From positions 33,092,617 to 33,156,616 of the forward strand of contig CM034610.1 of the NCBI GenBank assembly GCA_020091685.1: a stretch of 64,000 nucleotides of DNA, in the 5' to 3' direction. A model generated the notes under the pieces. That model did not search any database, had not been told where the DNA came from, and was given only the letters and a program-made list of their open reading frames with translations. How positions within the stretch are numbered: the stretch's first letter is position 1; each line of letters starts with the position of its first letter. Position numbers and translations under genes: made by a program. This document shows positions 61,562-64,000 of the stretch, piece by piece. The stretch comes from Lutjanus erythropterus. Taxonomy: Eukaryota > Chordata > Actinopteri > Lutjaniformes > Lutjanidae.

Positions 61562-62219
61562 GTGAGTCAACATTGTTTTGTCATGACATCAAACACTAAA
61601 TCATACAGGCTTTCGGTACTACCAAACTGCGACTACATTACCAAGACAAGCACATAATGATAAAGAGAAAGAATTCAAGATGAGTATAATTTCCTTGTTT
61701 TGATGGATGACCTTGTGCTTGATTGACACAGTTTGTGTTAAATATGGTGCACTTTCTTCTCAATCATAATTCATAACTAACAGAGGTTTCCTTACTTTCC
61801 ATTGGTGTTGGTATTAGAAATCTTAGAAAAAAAGATGTTGTATAAAAAGATGATGTAATATCAGTCTCTTAATCATCATATTTACATGACTCTTATACTA
61901 TCAAAGTATTACCCTAACCCTAACCATACACTTTTTTCTGTGTTAAGTACGTTTTTAGGCATCAACCTTTGAGCAGGTTTCACACCTGCCCAAAGCTAAT
62001 AACAGCATGCAGGGTGTAGTAAAATCATAGTGACCAGGTTACAACATTGTGTCCATCTCTAACCACTGTTCTCTGTCTGGGTCATGGATGTATTAAGAGC
62101 TTGGTCTGTTTGAGCAAGATCGTGCTGATTTACACACACACGAACCAATCAGAAAATAATGTTTTATTTCTCTGAATCACTGCTTTGTTCTTGTTAATAC
62201 GGCAGGCTTTATGTCTATG
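61562..62219. other. rab3gap1 intron, no feature recognised
   Basis: No gene or named repeat. A short telomere-like 'accctaaccctaacc' lies at 61911-61925. Confidence 0.5.
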
Positions 62220-62310
62220 TTAAAGGGATAATTCACTCAAAATGAAAATTCAGTCATTATCTACTCACCCTCATGCTGATTAAAGGTCAGTTCTATTTCA
62301 TTCTTCCTGA
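62220..62310 (+). mobile_element. TTAA-family MITE, 5' fragment, copy C
   Basis: Begins TTAAAGGGATAATTCACTC and continues with the family words 'gtcattatctactcaccctc' before diverging. It is a closer match to the family start than copies A and B. Right part missing. Confidence 0.6.
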
Positions 62311-62779
62311 CTGCCTGTGATATCAGTCTCGCACTTGCGCAGATTGAGAATTTAATGTCAACAATGTCACTTGTGACCTGGGATGATGTCGGACATAGTA
62401 TAAGCCCCCATCATCATAGAGAACGTCCCTTTTATCTTCTCGCAGGTGATGCGCACATGCAGGTTGGATTGAGGAACAGTTAGCCTACTCATATTTCGCT
62501 TGGAGCCCTGCAACCAACTGGTTGGAGCTATGGTCCTGTCCTCCAAGGGCTGCAATTACTGGAGTAGGGCAATTCTCTGGAGCTCTAATCTTGTCGAGCG
62601 GACTGGTGTTTTCGCTGTCCTGTATGGAATCGGAGCAGAGGCTTGAGAGAAGCTAATGCATTTTTTGTTTGCTTAATGCCATATGTAGATATATAGTAAG
62701 AGTCACTCCCCCGTATTTTTTAGATTTATAGCGGGAGTTGATTTTCTTTTTGTTTTTGATATGATAATTCGAAACAGCT

Positions 62780-64000
62780 GTGTTGGCTGTCTTAACAAAG
62801 AGTGCTTTCGGTCTTGAGTAAGCATTTGTGAGTGAGGAGCCACGTTAGGGGTGCATGCTTGCCATTCTTGCATGGCCCCGCTTTTGGCATCCGATGGCCA
62901 TGACGAATGCCTGATATGCCTCGGTGTCATCCACCTGAGGGAGGGTCTGATAGTCAGTGCATGACCTGCAGTTACATGCTGCGGGACTTTAAACTGGCTT
63001 AATTGGCCGAGGTAGAGGGCCAGCAGCCTGCAGCTACCTGCCTCTGGTGTGGCTTTGATGTTGTGGGGTGGACCAGGTCACTCTCCGCCTGAAGGTGCCC
63101 CCCTCCCAAGGAGGACAGCCAAGAAGGTAGATTGGCAGCCTCAGAATGTGCTGAGATTAAAGGTTTACTGCTTAAACTTCAGCAGGGCAGAGAGGCTACC
63201 TCCCGGCTGCTCAGCACCAACCCACCTGGAATGGGATGAGGATGCTCTGTCTACCAGGGCTTCCTGTAGCCAGTTCTGTGAGGACAGACCTGGTGGGGTG
63301 GCTTTCACCCATGCTTCTGACACCTGTTCTCAGCGGTCAAGCAGTGGGTCCAAGGCGGGCTCAGAGGGCTGGCCCAGTTACTGTTAAGCTGGTGGTCTGG
63401 CTTGGATGAGGCTCCAGCAGCAGGAGCCCAGACTAACGCAGTCTTTAGGTGGGTCCCGCCACAGGCTGTTTTTTCTGTGCAGCCCTCCCAGCCATACACT
63501 GAGGAGCTGCATAAATGTTGGCCGGACCCCAAATCCTTTTCTCACCACATGTCAGATGGTAGGGCCTTGGCTTCCATGCAGAATGCCAGCAGTTACAGGC
63601 TTGGGCAGATTCCAGCCATGAAGCAGTCTATTGCCTCCCTCATTGTTACCCCTTATGAGGACCTTAGACAGGATGCTCCCCGTTCCCGGGCTGCAGTGTT
63701 GCGTTACGAATGCCTACTTGGTGAAGTGTTGTGATACGGGGGCACACATGGGCCGTATTGGGAACTCTCTTTCCCACCTGGTACTAGCCCTGTCCCAGTC
63801 CCTTCTGACGTGGATGCTTCCATCCAGCACCTTAGTGATGCCTCTCTGCAGGCGCTTGCCCTTATGACTAGGGAGCTTGGCAGGCTTCTGTCTACACTCT
63901 TACACTGACTTGCTGCCAGGTGTGGCTTGCCCACTTGTGGCAGACTTTCTCCCCCGTCAGAAACCTCCCTCAGGGGAAAGGAGACTTCACCTAGTGGTGG
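62780..64000 (+). mobile_element. DIRS-like retroelement, gag region, continues past the window
   Basis: Plus-strand frames contain, in order: a Cys-rich block (HACHSCMAPL...DGHDECLICLGVIHL, about 62850-62935), HLEWDEDALSTRASCSQF (about 63220-63275), and 'DASIQHLSDASLQALAL', 'TRELGRLLSTLLH', 'CQVWLAH' near the end. The order 'C..C...DGHD.C..CLG', 'ED.LS..ASC', 'DASIQ.L' and '(R/C)QVWLA' is what I remember for the gag-like ORF of fish DIRS1 elements. A stop after LIVSA and frame changes near 63390 and 63730 show decay. The RT/RNase H and tyrosine recombinase, if present, lie beyond 64000. Confidence 0.6.

Noticed and set aside
61911..61925. Telomere-like ACCCTAACCCTAACC
   Set aside because: Only about two and a half units, with nothing telomeric around it; a chance interstitial run.
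61562..64000. Further rab3gap1 exons after residue ~796
   Set aside because: No frame matching the expected downstream helix-rich segment was found; DNA there is intron and a DIRS-like element.
1..64000. CRISPR array, bacterial operon, integrated virus, or rRNA genes
   Set aside because: No regularly spaced direct repeats, no prokaryotic gene layout, no viral structural or envelope frames and no rRNA-like sequence were seen on either strand.

Overview
The window is a piece of a ray-finned (teleost-type) fish nuclear genome. It has AT-rich non-coding DNA, spliced exons of a vertebrate gene with GT/AG borders, and a dense set of transposons typical of fish: Tc1, hAT, L1/Tx1-type and L2/Rex1-type LINEs, a tRNA-like SINE, a DIRS-like element and Helitron-like repeats. 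There is no operon, no CRISPR array and no rRNA gene.

The only host gene I can support is RAB3GAP1, the catalytic subunit of the Rab3 GTPase-activating complex, on the + strand. Fourteen consecutive coding exons lie between 5389 and 61561. They total 1919 coding bases (about 640 residues), and their phases join without a break. They correspond roughly to residues 161-796 of the ~980-residue human protein (numbering from memory). The 5' exons lie before the window and the 3' exons after it. The catalytic arginine (human Arg728) is conserved, in the exon at 60963-61190.

Everything else is intron, mostly built by layered transposon insertions. Left flank (1-5388): L1 debris, a Helitron-like repeat whose end is hit by a 1082-bp hAT element (1325-2406, perfect 8-bp duplication), hAT and TTAA-type fragments. 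Intron 5555-7719: a foldback repeat, two GT microsatellites and a CpG-rich promoter-like block. Intron 7820-18959: a Tc1 element (7860-10504) with an almost intact transposase and a hAT nested in its right arm; two inverted copies of a TTAA element with a conserved reading frame (10912-11588 and 15115-15870); a second Helitron-like copy. Intron 19487-24357: a hAT element and a ~2.5-kb imperfect palindrome (21331-23790). Intron 24432-29388: a dead Tc1-like transposon inside a hAT remnant, plus LINE pieces. Intron 33428-41209: an L1 on the minus strand split by an L2-type LINE on the plus strand. Intron 42966-60962: a full-length L1 (43552-51539, 13-bp duplication) carrying a Tc1 and a SINE; a second, internally deleted L1 whose ORF1 is split by a hAT (54775-56444, perfect 8-bp duplication); more hAT and LINE pieces. 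The last intron ends in a DIRS-like gag region that runs off the window.

Several insertions have exact target duplications, so the order of events can be read: L1 before Tc1 and SINE, Helitron before hAT, Tc1 before hAT, L1 before hAT. The least understood items are the TTAA elements with a conserved ORF, the large palindrome, and the CpG-rich block in the first visible intron.
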